Assembly: GCF_900142025.1 (NCBI RefSeq)
Contig: NZ_FQZM01000029.1
Location: forward strand, 1 to 47,077
DNA: 47,077 nt
From: Desulfofundulus thermosubterraneus DSM 16057
GTDB lineage: Bacteria > Bacillota > Desulfotomaculia > Desulfotomaculales > Desulfovirgulaceae
Direction: 5' to 3'
In this document: positions 32,582 through 41,436 of the stretch, one piece after another
How the letters are laid out: the number at the start of each line of letters is the position of its first letter
Position numbering within the stretch: the stretch's first letter is position 1
Notes under the pieces: model-generated
Seen by the model: only the letters and a program-made list of their open reading frames with translations
What the model was told of the DNA's origin: nothing
The model's database searches: none
Program-made: the position numbers and the translations under genes

Positions 32582-33475
32582 ATGGGTTACCGCGATCTTT
32601 TTCCGGACGAACTGGCGGCCCGGGTGGAAAAGGCGGTGGAGCTCCTGGCTGACTGCACGGTTTGCGCACAGTACTGTCACGTCAACCGGTTGGAGGGAGA
32701 GAGGGGGTTTTGCCGGGGTGGCCGGCTGGCGGCGGTGAGCAGTTGGGGACCCCATTTTGGGGAAGAGGATGTCCTGGTGGGACGGCATGGTTCGGGGACC
32801 ATTTTTTTCGCCCACTGCAACCTGGCCTGCCGCTTTTGCCAGAACTGTGACATAAGCCAGTACGGCGAAGGCAGCGAACTGACTGCCCGGGAACTGGCCG
32901 CTGCCATGCTGGAATTGCAGGACATGGGCTGCCATAACATTAACTTGGTCTCCCCCAGCCACTATGTGCCGCAAATACTGGAGGCCTTGTATATTGCTGC
33001 GGGCGATGGCTTAAATCTACCCCTGGTTTACAACACCGGTGGATATGACGCCCTGCACACTTTAAAGTTACTGGACGGGGTAGTAGATATTTACATGCCC
33101 GACATCAAGTTTGGCGATGACGAGATTGGTGAGCGCTATACCCGGGCGGTCAACTATTTTACGGTGGCCAAACAGGCGGTTAAGGAAATGCACCGCCAGG
33201 TAGGGGACCTGGTGGTGGATGAGCGGGGCATTGCCGTGCGGGGGCTTTTGGTGCGTCACCTGGTCATGCCCGGAGACCTCGCCCGTACCGGGGAGGTGAT
33301 GAAATTCCTGGCCGGGGAAATATCCCCCAACACCTTTGTAAATATCATGGATCAATATTACCCGGCCCACGAAGCCCGCCGTTATCCGGAACTTTCCCGA
33401 CGGATTACCCGGGAGGAGTTTCGCCGGGCGGTGGAAATTGCCCGGGAGTGCGGCCTGCGACGGATTTACGCGTAA
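32582..33475 (+). CDS. radical SAM protein related to pyruvate formate-lyase activating enzymes
   Basis: 297 residues. An N-terminal extra cysteine set (CTVCAQYCHVNRLEGERGFC) precedes the radical-SAM CxxxCxxC cluster motif in HCNLACRFCQNCDISQYGEG (C near residue 80). The later LPLVYNTGGYD and VDIYMPDIKFGDDEIGERYT are those of the PflX-type subgroup, often annotated as putative PFL-activating enzymes of unknown target. The partner glycyl-radical enzyme is not in the window. Own promoter and terminator, so monocistronic. Confidence 0.88.
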   Translation: MGYRDLFPDELAARVEKAVELLADCTVCAQYCHVNRLEGERGFCRGGRLAAVSSWGPHFGEEDVLVGRHGSGTIFFAHCNLACRFCQNCDISQYGEGSELTARELAAAMLELQDMGCHNINLVSPSHYVPQILEALYIAAGDGLNLPLVYNTGGYDALHTLKLLDGVVDIYMPDIKFGDDEIGERYTRAVNYFTVAKQAVKEMHRQVGDLVVDERGIAVRGLLVRHLVMPGDLARTGEVMKFLAGEISPNTFVNIMDQYYPAHEARRYPELSRRITREEFRRAVEIARECGLRRIYA

Positions 33476-33506
33476 AATATGAAAATCCTCTTCACCGCTT
33501 AAGCGG

Positions 33507-33553
33507 CGGTCGTTCCTGATGCGGCAAGGGGTCCGGAACGACCGTCCTTTTTT
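33507..33553 (+). terminator. intrinsic terminator of the radical SAM gene
   Basis: CGGTCGTTCC (33507-33516) and GGAACGACCG (33535-33544) form a perfect 10-bp stem around an 18-base loop; TCC and six T follow. Confidence 0.85.
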
Positions 33554-33640
33554 ATTATGGGGTTTGACAACAGTGTTTTAAAAAGGTGGTATAAAATACT
33601 TTTCCTGTGAAATACTAGGCCGCGAGAGGAGGTGGAACAA

Positions 33641-33862
33641 ATGCATCACTGGCGGATGACCGAAATGGAGAAGCTTCACATTATGGAGCAGTTAAGGGCT
33701 GAGGAACTGTGCACCAAGAAAGCCCGCTTTTACCTCAATCAGACCAGGGACCCGGCCATCCAGGGCCTGCTGCAGCAGTGCATTGACAAAGGGCAGCGGC
33801 ATATCAGCACCCTGAACAACCTGCTCCAGGATGCCGGATTGCCGCGCATGGCGCAACACTAA
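33641..33862 (+). CDS. small coat-type helical protein
   Basis: 73 residues: HHWRMTEMEKLHIMEQLRAE, then CTKKARFYLNQTRDPAIQGL and HISTLNNLLQDAG, an all-helical ferritin-like hairpin as in the spore coat protein CotF/DUF3231-like families. RBS GAGGAGGTGG and an ATG at 33641; GTG 33632 lies within the RBS. It forms a pair with the CotF-like gene 32 bases downstream. Probably a minor spore-coat or exosporium protein. A TTGACA box lies at 33564-33569 but its -10 is poorly defined, which would suit a sporulation-specific sigma factor. Confidence 0.65.
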   Translation: MHHWRMTEMEKLHIMEQLRAEELCTKKARFYLNQTRDPAIQGLLQQCIDKGQRHISTLNNLLQDAGLPRMAQH

Positions 33863-33894
33863 TTTCCAATTTCCATACATAGGAGGTGTTAGCA

Positions 33895-34197
33895 ATGCAG
33901 TTTTCCGACCGGGATATCCTAGCCGATATGCTTACCGGAGCCAAGATGATCTCCACGGGCTACCACATGGCCGTGCTGGAAGCGGCCAATGACCGGGTGC
34001 GGAACACCCTTATCCATATCAACAATGAGGAAATGAACACCCAAAAGCAGATCTTTGATCTGATGCACTCCCGGGGCTGGTACCCTCTCGATCCTGTTTT
34101 CACGGGTACGCCTATGGGACCGGAAGCTACCAACATCCGTGGGCCCGAGGGTCCTATGGGGAGAATGGCCCCTGGAATGGGTCCCGCGCAAATGTAA
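33895..34197 (+). CDS. CotF-like spore coat protein
   Basis: 100 residues from ATG 33895 (AGGAGGTG RBS). SDRDILADMLTGAKMISTGY, LEAANDRVRNTLIHINNEEM and QKQIFDLMHSRGWYPL are the Coat_F family motifs, followed by a Gly/Pro/Met-rich tail (GPEGPMGRMAPGMGPAQM). The Coat_F domain is a four-helix structural protein of spore coats. The tail is disordered and may be translated at high levels. Ends at the terminator 34271-34302. Confidence 0.85.
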   Translation: MQFSDRDILADMLTGAKMISTGYHMAVLEAANDRVRNTLIHINNEEMNTQKQIFDLMHSRGWYPLDPVFTGTPMGPEATNIRGPEGPMGRMAPGMGPAQM

Positions 34198-34270
34198 ACC
34201 GGTTCGGGACTCCCGTAAACGAATACGGCCAAAGCTACAGCGGGTACCTATAGTTAAAAACAAGAAAGGG

Positions 34271-34302
34271 AAGACCGGGGATAAAGGGGCCCGGTCTTTT
34301 TC
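34271..34302 (+). terminator. intrinsic terminator of the coat gene pair
   Basis: AAGACCGGG (34271-34279) and CCCGGTCTT (34290-34298) form a 9-bp stem with T run to 34302. Confidence 0.85.
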
Positions 34303-34631
34303 CTTCTGCCGGTCGCCAGCTTTGTATCGTGTAAACAATCAAAAACAGTGGCCGGAAGGTTGCTTAAGAATGCGGGTTGAAAGGGGGATGGTGTAAACCG
34401 TAGGAACAATACTTTGCCGGAAGGCTACCATATGTATAAAGCGGCAAGTTGCTGGTAGGCTTGCTTTTCCTGCATCTGGGGAAGAGTTTTTTACGTTTCA
34501 GGAGCCAAAACGTGCACCCCGCAGCCCTTTTGCAATGCCGGAATCCATGAAAATGGCCAGTATTGAAGTAAAAACAGCTTATGAAAGCTGGTAGACAGGT
34601 GATAGCAGGAGGAATGTGAGGAGATGAGAGC
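34303..34631. other. intergenic region before the acyl-CoA carboxylase operon
   Basis: About 330 bases without a gene. It includes a short hairpin ACGTTT/AAACGT near 34492-34511 and the RBS of the carboxylase (GAGGAG at 34617-34622). No reliable promoter pair was identified; the operon's promoter must lie here. Confidence 0.4.
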
Positions 34632-36179
34632 ATGGATGGCGTGGATTTAAAAAGCCTGGATGCGGAACTGGTGGAAAAGGAGTCACGCATAAAAACCGGC
34701 GGGGCACCCAAATATCACCGGAGCAATGCCGAGAAGGGCAAACTCTTTGCCAGGGACAGGCTAAAACTTCTCCTGGATCCCGGCGCCTCTTTCTGCGAGG
34801 ACGGCCTGTTTGCCAATAACCTGGCGGAAGACCTTCCCGCCGACGGAGTGATCACCGGTATAGGCAAGATCCACGGGCGCACCGTCTGTGTGATGGCCAA
34901 TGATTCCACGGTGAAGGCCGGCTCCTGGGGTTGGCGCACGGTAGAAAAGATCCTGCGCATCCAGGAGACGGCCATGGATATGAAGGTCCCCATGATCTAT
35001 CTTGTCGACTCTGCCGGGGCCCGCATTACCGACCAGGTGGAGATGTTTCCCGGTCGCCGGGGTGCCGGAGCCATCTTTTACAACGAAGTGAAAATGTCGG
35101 GCATGGTGCCGCAGATTTGCCTGCTCTTCGGTCCCTCTGCTGCGGGTGGGGCCTATATCCCGGCTTTTTGCGACGTGGTTTTCATGGTGGAGGGCAATGC
35201 CAGCATGTACCTGGGCTCCCCCCGCATGGTCGAGATGGTCATTGGGGAGAAGACCACGCTGGAGGACCTGGGGGGCGCCCGCATGCACTGCACGGTCAGC
35301 GGCTGCGGTGACCTGCTCTGTAAAACGGAAGCGGAAGCCATTGAAGCCTGCCGCCGCTACCTGACCTATATGCCCCAGAACTATTTGGGCCGGCCGCCCA
35401 TGGCCATGGAAGAGCCTCCCATAGAAGGACGGGATATCGCCGATATTGTACCGGCTCGGGAAAGCGAGCCCTTTGACATGTACGAGGTAATTGACCGGCT
35501 AATTGACCGGGGTACCTGGTTTGAAATAAAGAAACTGTTTGCTCCGGAGCTGATTACCGGCCTCTGCCGCATTGGCGGCCGGGTGGTGGGCTTGCTGGCC
35601 AACCAGCCCCGGGAAAAGGGGGGCGTGCTCTTTGTAGACTCGGCCGATAAGGGTGCCCGGTTCGTTACCCTTTGCGACGCCTTTAATATTCCCTTGCTTT
35701 TCCTTGCCGACGTCCCGGGATTCATGGTCGGCGGATATGTGGAGCGACAGGGCATCATCCGCCACGGGGCCAAAATGATTTCCGCCGTTTCCGAGGCCAC
35801 GGTGCCCAAAATTTCGGTCATTGTACGCAAGGCCTACGGTGCAGGCCTGTACGCCATGTGCGGCCCGGCCTTTGAACCCGACTGCTGTATGGCCCTGCCC
35901 AGCGCCCAGGTGGCCGTGATGGGGCCCCAGGCGGCAGTAAAGGCCGTTTACGAGAACAAGATCAATGCCCTGCCTCCGGAGGAAAGACCGGCTTTCATCC
36001 AGCAAAAACAACGGGAATATCTTAAGGATGTGGACATTTACCGGCTGGCTTCGGAACTGGTGGTGGATCATATTGTGCGGCCCGGGGATTTACGGGCGGA
36101 ATTGATCGCCCGCTTCAATCTTTATGAATCGAAAAGACAGCATTTTTCCGAGCGCAAGCATCCGGTTTATCCGGTATAG
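34632..36179 (+). CDS. acyl-CoA carboxylase, carboxyltransferase (beta) subunit
   Basis: 515-residue carboxyltransferase of the biotin-dependent acyl-CoA carboxylase family. The N-terminal half has KLFARDRLKLLLDPG and the oxyanion-hole repeats LVDSAGARITDQVEMFPGRR and FGPSAAGGAYIPAFCD. The C-terminal half has FLADVPGFMVGGYVERQGII and RKAYGAGLYAMCGPAFEPD. The start sits 8 bases after GTGAGGAG. It resembles 3-methylcrotonyl-CoA and propionyl-CoA carboxylases. Gene order with a crotonase and an HMG-CoA lyase favours a leucine/isovalerate pathway (methylcrotonyl-CoA). No biotin carboxylase or carrier protein is in the window, so the alpha parts come from elsewhere, or the enzyme works as a decarboxylase. 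Intergenic gap to the crotonase is 14 bases. Confidence 0.9.
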   Translation: MDGVDLKSLDAELVEKESRIKTGGAPKYHRSNAEKGKLFARDRLKLLLDPGASFCEDGLFANNLAEDLPADGVITGIGKIHGRTVCVMANDSTVKAGSWGWRTVEKILRIQETAMDMKVPMIYLVDSAGARITDQVEMFPGRRGAGAIFYNEVKMSGMVPQICLLFGPSAAGGAYIPAFCDVVFMVEGNASMYLGSPRMVEMVIGEKTTLEDLGGARMHCTVSGCGDLLCKTEAEAIEACRRYLTYMPQNYLGRPPMAMEEPPIEGRDIADIVPARESEPFDMYEVIDRLIDRGTWFEIKKLFAPELITGLCRIGGRVVGLLANQPREKGGVLFVDSADKGARFVTLCDAFNIPLLFLADVPGFMVGGYVERQGIIRHGAKMISAVSEATVPKISVIVRKAYGAGLYAMCGPAFEPDCCMALPSAQVAVMGPQAAVKAVYENKINALPPEERPAFIQQKQREYLKDVDIYRLASELVVDHIVRPGDLRAELIARFNLYESKRQHFSERKHPVYPV

Positions 36180-36193
36180 GGGAGGTCGGGGAA

Positions 36194-36973
36194 ATGAATT
36201 ACGAAACCATCAAGGTAGAGCGGGGGCAAATCGGGATCATTTTCTTTAACCGGCCCCAGGCCCTGAATGCCCTGAGCACGCAGATGGCCCGGGAACTGGT
36301 GGCGGCTCTGGAGGAGCTGGAACTGGACGACCAGGTGTTTGCGGCGGTACTTACGGCCGAGGGAGACCGGGCGTTTTGTGTGGGGGCAGATTTAAAAGAA
36401 AGAAAGAACATGACCAAAGCGGAGGTGAAGAAACAAAGGACCCTGTTTATCAAAGCCTTTGAAGCGGTGGTCATGTTTCCCAAGCCCCTGGTGGCGGCGG
36501 TGAACGGCTATGCCCTGGGCGGGGGGTGCGAATTCGCCCTGGGTTGCGATTTTATCATCGCCTCGGAAAAGGCATTCTTTGGCCTGCCGGAAGTAAGCCT
36601 GGCCGTTATTCCGGCTGGGGGAGGGACCCAGCTGCTGCCGCGGGTCATTGGACGCGCTAAAGCCAAGGAACTCATTTTTACCGGGCGGCGCATATCCGCG
36701 GCTGAGGCCTACCGGCTGGGCATGGTCAACTATGTGGTCCCGGCGGAAAACCTGATGGCCAGGACCATGGAGATTATGCAGGAAATAGTCCAGAACGGCC
36801 CCATTGCCCTGCAGCAGGCCAAACGGGCCATCAATTTGGGGTTGGAGCTGGATCTGCATACCGCCTTTGCCCTGGAGGCGGAATGCTACAACGTTTGCCT
36901 GGCTACGGAAGACAGGGACGAGGGCCTGCGCGCCTTCAATGAAAAGAGGAAGCCGGTGTACAGGAACAGGTAA
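36194..36973 (+). CDS. enoyl-CoA hydratase/isomerase (crotonase) family protein
   Basis: 259 residues. Hallmarks are IGIIFFNRPQALNALS, the oxyanion-hole segment DRAFCVGADLKERKN, and ALGGGCEFALGCDFIIASEK with FGLPEVSLAVIPAGGGTQLL. Both catalytic-type Glu positions (E in GGGCEFAL and E in GLPEVSL) are kept, so it should be a hydratase. Between the carboxylase and the HMG-CoA lyase it fits 3-methylglutaconyl-CoA hydratase, with general enoyl-CoA hydratase the alternative. GGGGAGGTCGGGG RBS. Confidence 0.9.
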   Translation: MNYETIKVERGQIGIIFFNRPQALNALSTQMARELVAALEELELDDQVFAAVLTAEGDRAFCVGADLKERKNMTKAEVKKQRTLFIKAFEAVVMFPKPLVAAVNGYALGGGCEFALGCDFIIASEKAFFGLPEVSLAVIPAGGGTQLLPRVIGRAKAKELIFTGRRISAAEAYRLGMVNYVVPAENLMARTMEIMQEIVQNGPIALQQAKRAINLGLELDLHTAFALEAECYNVCLATEDRDEGLRAFNEKRKPVYRNR

Positions 36974-37009
36974 TTCCTCAAGCATTGATAAGATTGAGGA
37001 GGAATGGGT

Positions 37010-38029
37010 ATGGCGGAGTTAAAATATCCTAAAAAGGTGGTTCTGGGCGAAATCACCGTGCGGGATGGCTTCCAGCACGAAGAAAAATTCATCCCCACCC
37101 TGGCCAAACTGTGGGTGCTGGAGCAGTTGATTCTGGCCGGTTTTAAACGTTTAGAGGTAACCAATTTCGGTAACCCCCGGGGAATGCCCCAGTTTGCCGA
37201 TGCGGAGGAGCTTTTCAAGCTCATCCGCACCAGCAAAAAGGTGCAGGATAAACTGCCCGGGGTGGAACTGACGGCCGTAACCATCCGGGAAAAGGCGGTG
37301 GACCGGGCCATTCGCGCGCGGCAGGAGGGTTACGGTCCGGACCGTATTCTCATGATGGTGTCCACTTCCGAGCCCCATCAGATTAAGAACTCCGGCCTGG
37401 ACCACAAGGCCTACTGGGCGGAAGTGGAGCGCTGCATTAAAAAAGCCCACGATGCGGGGATGAAATTTAACGGCACCGTGAGCACCATCTGGGGATGTCC
37501 CATTGAAGGGCCTACGGACATGAAGGCGGCTATCGAGGTAACCAGGCGCTTTCTGGAGCTAGGGGCCGACGATATTGAGCATGCGGACCATGACGGTTCC
37601 GCCCCGCCCAACAGGGTGTACGAGTATTTTTCCATGGTTCTGGATGCTTTTCCCAACCCGGACCTGCACATTGCCCACTTCCATGTGACCCGGGGTTGGG
37701 GACTGGCCAATGTGCTGGCCGCCCTGTTGGCCGGCATCAACCATTTTGAAAGTACCATGGGCGGTATTGGAGGCCAGCCGGCCAACTTTGTCGACGGCGT
37801 CCCCGTCGCCGGTACCGGTTCATATTACTACCAGGATCCCAACATTGTTGGCTTGGTCTGCACCGAGGATATGGTGGTGATGATGGACGAGATGGGCATT
37901 GACACGGGGGTTGATGTGGACCGGGTGCTGGAAATCGGGCGCATGGTGGAAAAAATTGTCGGCAGGCGGCTGCGCAGCGAATGCATCCGTACCGGCCGCA
38001 TTCCCAAAGGGCCCACGGGGCATAAGTAA
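37010..38029 (+). CDS. HMG-CoA lyase-like TIM-barrel protein
   Basis: 339 residues of the DRE-TIM metallolyase family: VLGEITVRDGFQHEEKFIPT with the RDG(F) motif, and NGTVSTIWGCPIEGPTD, plus HIAHFHVTRGWGLANVLAAL with the HxH metal ligands. HMG-CoA lyase would split 3-hydroxy-3-methylglutaryl-CoA into acetoacetate and acetyl-CoA. The family's C-terminal GxGGCP(F/Y) loop, whose Cys takes part in catalysis, reads GIGGQPANF here, so Cys is Gln. That may change the substrate or chemistry. ATG 37010 lies 7 bases after AGGAGG; ATG 37004 overlaps the RBS. Last gene of the operon. Confidence 0.8.
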   Translation: MAELKYPKKVVLGEITVRDGFQHEEKFIPTLAKLWVLEQLILAGFKRLEVTNFGNPRGMPQFADAEELFKLIRTSKKVQDKLPGVELTAVTIREKAVDRAIRARQEGYGPDRILMMVSTSEPHQIKNSGLDHKAYWAEVERCIKKAHDAGMKFNGTVSTIWGCPIEGPTDMKAAIEVTRRFLELGADDIEHADHDGSAPPNRVYEYFSMVLDAFPNPDLHIAHFHVTRGWGLANVLAALLAGINHFESTMGGIGGQPANFVDGVPVAGTGSYYYQDPNIVGLVCTEDMVVMMDEMGIDTGVDVDRVLEIGRMVEKIVGRRLRSECIRTGRIPKGPTGHK

Positions 38030-38051
38030 ACAACGGGGTTTGACCATTAAA

Positions 38052-38088
38052 GGCCCCTCGCGCCGGGCTGGCGGAAGGGGTCTTTTTT
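38052..38088 (+). terminator. intrinsic terminator of the acyl-CoA operon
   Basis: GGCCCCT (38052-38058) pairs with AGGGGTC (38076-38082) with one G-U pair, followed by six T. Confidence 0.75.
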
Positions 38089-38176
38089 ATCTTATGCATT
38101 TTACCGGCAAAAGGAAACCTGTGGTCCTCCGGCGAATGTTTAAAGTACGAACATTGGAGAAGGGAGGAGTGAGAAT

Positions 38177-38806
38177 ATGGCCGAGGGTAAAAAGACCAGA
38201 AAGATTGCCATTCTTGGTGGTCCGGGTACGGGTAAAACAACGTTGTGTAAACAGTTAGATGTGGATTACAGCATGGCCGGTTATATAAGTGACGTTTGCC
38301 TGGAATTTGCCCGCTCATACATTGCCTGGTACGGGGTGCCCAGGAGCATTTTTGAACAGTTTCTGCTATACGAGGGGCAAAAGCGCCGGGAAGAGGAGCT
38401 TTCCTACTGCGACATTATTTTCTGCGACAACGCCACCATTTTGAATTACGTGTACGGCTTGTTGAGCTGTGATTTCAAGAACCCGAAGGAAGTTTACGCC
38501 TTGATGAAACTATACGAGTGGGCCATGCGCGACCTGCCCGAGTATGACATCTTTTACGTGCCCCGGGAGTTTGATGTGGAAAAAGACGGCATCAGGTACC
38601 AGGACAGTGATTTTGCTGTAGTCGTGGATGCCAAGATAAAAAATTTCCTGGACATCATGAATGTACCCTACACCATAGTAAAAGGGGACCTGGAAACCAG
38701 GGTAAAGACGGTTAAGGAAAAAATCGGGTTTGTGGAAAAGCGCAAGCGCTGTGCTGACATCCATGAGGTGGCTTTACGGAACGAAAATGGAAGCTGTTCG
38801 GTTTAA
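38177..38806 (+). CDS. P-loop ATPase of the NadR-like AAA_28 type
   Basis: 209 residues. Walker A GGPGTGKTTL (about 14-23), a Walker B-like FCDNATILN, and conserved GYISDVCLEFARSYIAWYGV. This resembles the AAA_28 domain, related to the ribosylnicotinamide kinase part of NadR. There is no nucleotidyltransferase or HTH part. Its substrate is unknown; a nucleoside or vitamin kinase role is only a possibility. GGGAGGAG RBS upstream. It converges on the cadA gene with a hairpin between. Confidence 0.65.
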   Translation: MAEGKKTRKIAILGGPGTGKTTLCKQLDVDYSMAGYISDVCLEFARSYIAWYGVPRSIFEQFLLYEGQKRREEELSYCDIIFCDNATILNYVYGLLSCDFKNPKEVYALMKLYEWAMRDLPEYDIFYVPREFDVEKDGIRYQDSDFAVVVDAKIKNFLDIMNVPYTIVKGDLETRVKTVKEKIGFVEKRKRCADIHEVALRNENGSCSV

Positions 38807-38823
38807 TGACTACTCGATGGAAA

Positions 38824-38856
38824 GGGCGGCCGCCCGTTCCGGAACGACCGCCGCCC
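38824..38856. terminator. hairpin between convergent genes
   Basis: GGGCGGC (38824-38830) pairs with GCCGCCC (38850-38856), with inner GTTCC/GGAAC (38836-38845). A strong stem without a convincing T tract on either strand; likely a terminator. Confidence 0.5.
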
Positions 38857-38892
38857 AATTATTTATGTTCGTACAGGTCCGGCGCCCTGGGC

Positions 38893-41031
38893 CTAGGCCT
38901 TGATGGCCCGGCCATGCCTGACCGGTTGTGCCTTTTGCTCCACCGGCAAGGAAGGGGCTTGAGCCCGCGTGGCATTGAGGGTGGCCAGCAGGGCGACCCC
39001 CACGTCGGCAAAGACGGCCTCCCAGATGGTGGCCAGCCCCAGGGTTCCCAGGCCAAGGAAGAAGGCTTTCATGCCCAGGGCCAGGATGATGTTTTGTTTG
39101 ACAATTGTCCTGGTGTGACGGGCAATTTCCATGGCCGTGGCCAGTTTGGAGGGAGCATCCTCCATGAGCACCACGTCGGCGGCTTCAATGGCCGCATCGG
39201 AACCCAGCCCACCCATGGCCACCCCCACATCGGCCCTGGCAATGACGGGGGCATCGTTGATACCATCACCGACAAAGGCCAGCTTCTGCCGGGCAGGCAG
39301 GTTGGCCTTAAGTTCTTCCACCCGTTGTACCTTGTCCTCCGGCAGGAGCTGGGCGTAATACTGATCCATGCCCAGCATTTCGGCCACCCGGTGGGCAGTC
39401 CTTTCCTCATCGCCGGTTAACATGATCACGTTCTTTACTCCCAGGGCTTTCAGCCTGGCAATGGCCTGGCGGGCATCGGGTTTAATTTCGTCGTTAATGA
39501 CGATGTACCCGGCCAGGGTTTTATCAATGGCTACAAATACCGTGTTGTCTTCTACGCAAGAGATGCCATGGGAAATCCCCTCCCGGTTCAGGAGACGGTT
39601 CCCCCCAACCAGAACGTTTTTACCCGCGACCCGTGCCAGGATCCCGTGCCCCGGGATTTCCCGGTAGTCGCTCACCCTGTCCGGGGGAATTTCCCGACCC
39701 CAGGCCTGCCGGATGGACTGGGCCACGGGGTGGGTGGAGTAGGCTTCGGCCGCCGCAGCGTAAGCCAGCACTTCCTCCGGTTGGAAGCCGTTTTGAGCTA
39801 CCACTCGGCTGACCTGGAAAACCCCTCGGGTGAGGGTTCCTGTCTTATCAAAGACCACCGTATGCAGGTTGGCCAGTGCGTCCAGGTAATTGGCCCCCTT
39901 GACCAGAATGCCCTGGCAGGAGGCCCGGCCGATGCTGCCAAAATAGGACAGGGGTATGGAAATGACCAGTGCACACGGGCAGGAAATGACCAGGAAAATC
40001 AGTGCCCGGTAGAGCCATTGGGACAAGGTGGCACCGGGAACCACCAGCGGGGGTATAAAGGCCAGCGCAAGGGCTCCCAGCACCACTGCCGGGGTATAGT
40101 AGCGGGCAAAGGTGGTGATGAACTTTTCTACGGGGGCCTTTCTGGCCGCGGCATTTTCCACCAGTTCCAGGATCCGGGCTACGGAGGAGTCCTTAAAAGG
40201 CCTGGTTACCTTTATGGTCAGAAGGCCCTGGCCGTTGATCATGCCGGCCAGGACTCTTTCTCCCCTTTCCACCTTGCGTGGTACGGATTCTCCCGTCAGC
40301 GCCGAGGTATCTACGAAGGACACTCCTTCCAGAACCTCGCCATCCAGGGGCACCCTTTCGCCCGGGCGGACCACAATGATCTGGCCCGTTACCACTTCCT
40401 CCGGTTTTACCTGCCTGGTTTCGCCGTTCACCAGCAAATTGGCGTAATGAGGACGGATATCCAGAAGGGCGGCTATCGAGCGGCGGGATCGATTAACGGC
40501 CCTTTCCTGGAAGTACTCCCCGATGGAATAAAAGAGCATTACCGCCACCGCTTCGGGCAACTGGTGAATGGCTATGGCCCCGAGGGTGGCCAGGCTCATG
40601 AGGAAATTCTCGTCAAAAACTTTTCCGCGTCCGAGATTTTTCAGGGCTTGCCAGAGGATTTCCCTGCCCGCCAGCAGGTAGGCGGTAAGCAGGACCAGGT
40701 ACTCGGCCCAGGAGTAAGGGGTCTGGTGCAAAGGTTCCTGGAAGAGAAAGCCAATAACCAGAAGGACGCCCGAGATGCCGGTTATGAGAAGGTTTCTTTT
40801 ACCGTTTGTATTTTCTCCTGCCTGTTTGGCTTCACTGGATTTCACCAGCTTTACTTCGGGTTTAACGCGGTAAATAGCCTCCTGGGCCCGCCTTGCCAGT
40901 TCCGGGGGCAGCTCCAGAGTGCGGTTGGCAAAGTTGATGGCAACATGTTCCAGCCCCTTAATCTGTTGCAATTCGTGTTCTATTTTGGCTGCGCAACTGG
41001 GGCAGTCCAGACCAACCAGGGTGTAGCGCAT
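38893..41031 (-). CDS. cadA: CadA-type heavy-metal P1B-ATPase
   Basis: 712 residues from ATG 41031, 7 bases after AAAGGAG (a longer start at 41079 overlaps cadC). One N-terminal HMA domain with GLDCPSCAAKIE, eight predicted membrane helices, TGES loop SALTGESVP, the transport motif SCPCALVIS, phosphorylation site DKTGTLTRG, HP motif STHPVAQS and hinge VGDGINDAPVIA. SCPC(A)-type pumps with CPC export Zn2+, Cd2+ and Pb2+. It forms an operon with the CadC-like repressor 13 bases upstream. A wide-scope export pump in the cell membrane. Confidence 0.92.
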   Translation of the reverse strand: MRYTLVGLDCPSCAAKIEHELQQIKGLEHVAINFANRTLELPPELARRAQEAIYRVKPEVKLVKSSEAKQAGENTNGKRNLLITGISGVLLVIGFLFQEPLHQTPYSWAEYLVLLTAYLLAGREILWQALKNLGRGKVFDENFLMSLATLGAIAIHQLPEAVAVMLFYSIGEYFQERAVNRSRRSIAALLDIRPHYANLLVNGETRQVKPEEVVTGQIIVVRPGERVPLDGEVLEGVSFVDTSALTGESVPRKVERGERVLAGMINGQGLLTIKVTRPFKDSSVARILELVENAAARKAPVEKFITTFARYYTPAVVLGALALAFIPPLVVPGATLSQWLYRALIFLVISCPCALVISIPLSYFGSIGRASCQGILVKGANYLDALANLHTVVFDKTGTLTRGVFQVSRVVAQNGFQPEEVLAYAAAAEAYSTHPVAQSIRQAWGREIPPDRVSDYREIPGHGILARVAGKNVLVGGNRLLNREGISHGISCVEDNTVFVAIDKTLAGYIVINDEIKPDARQAIARLKALGVKNVIMLTGDEERTAHRVAEMLGMDQYYAQLLPEDKVQRVEELKANLPARQKLAFVGDGINDAPVIARADVGVAMGGLGSDAAIEAADVVLMEDAPSKLATAMEIARHTRTIVKQNIILALGMKAFFLGLGTLGLATIWEAVFADVGVALLATLNATRAQAPSLPVEQKAQPVRHGRAIKA

Positions 41032-41044
41032 GGACATACTCCTT

Positions 41045-41404
41045 TCACCGCTCTTCCGCAAAGTGCGCCTGGGCTTCACGGATCAGGTTGACGATATGGT
41101 CGTCATCCAGGGAATAATAGACCATTTTCCCTTCCCGGCGGTACTTCACCAGACGCATTGCCTTCAGCAGCCGGAGGTGGTGGGAAACGGCAGGCAAACT
41201 CATTTCCAGGATTTCCGCCAGATCGCATACACAAAGTTCCCTGTAGGACAGGAGGTAGAGGATCTTGGTGCGGGTTTCGTCTCCCAGCACCTTAAAAAGT
41301 TCGGACAAACCGGCTACTTCCAGCACTTTGCCCTTGAGATCTTCGATTGCAGTGGATACACAAAAGGTATCACAGACGTCGTTATTGGGATAATATCTGG
41401 TCGT
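41045..41404 (-). CDS. cadC: CadC-like ArsR/SmtB metal-responsive repressor
   Basis: 119 residues if started at codon ACG (41402-41404). The winged helix reads LSELFKVLGDETRTKILYLL, then ELCVCDLAEILEMSLPAVSH. The upstream frame adds NDVCDTFCVSTAIEDLKG, with the Cys-x3-Cys of CadC (CEIFC in the S. aureus protein), and CVC in the winged helix completes the four-thiolate metal site. No ATG, GTG or TTG occurs before GTG 41326, yet AAAGGGGGT (41412-41420) is spaced right for ACG. I take ACG as a non-standard or mutated ATG. Binds the operator at its own promoter and releases on Cd/Pb/Zn. Confidence 0.8.
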   Translation of the reverse strand, partial: TTRYYPNNDVCDTFCVSTAIEDLKGKVLEVAGLSELFKVLGDETRTKILYLLSYRELCVCDLAEILEMSLPAVSHHLRLLKAMRLVKYRREGKMVYYSLDDDHIVNLIREAQAHFAEER

Positions 41405-41436
41405 ATGAATTACCCCCTTTAAGTGAGGATTAAATG

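Noticed and set aside
38824-38856. Hairpin as part of a mobile element end
   Set aside because: It lies exactly between two convergent genes with no transposase or duplication, so a terminator is the simpler reading.
39568-41091. 507-codon plus-strand open frame opposite cadA
   Set aside because: It mirrors the whole cadA gene, has no RBS and no family character; a GC-rich antisense shadow.
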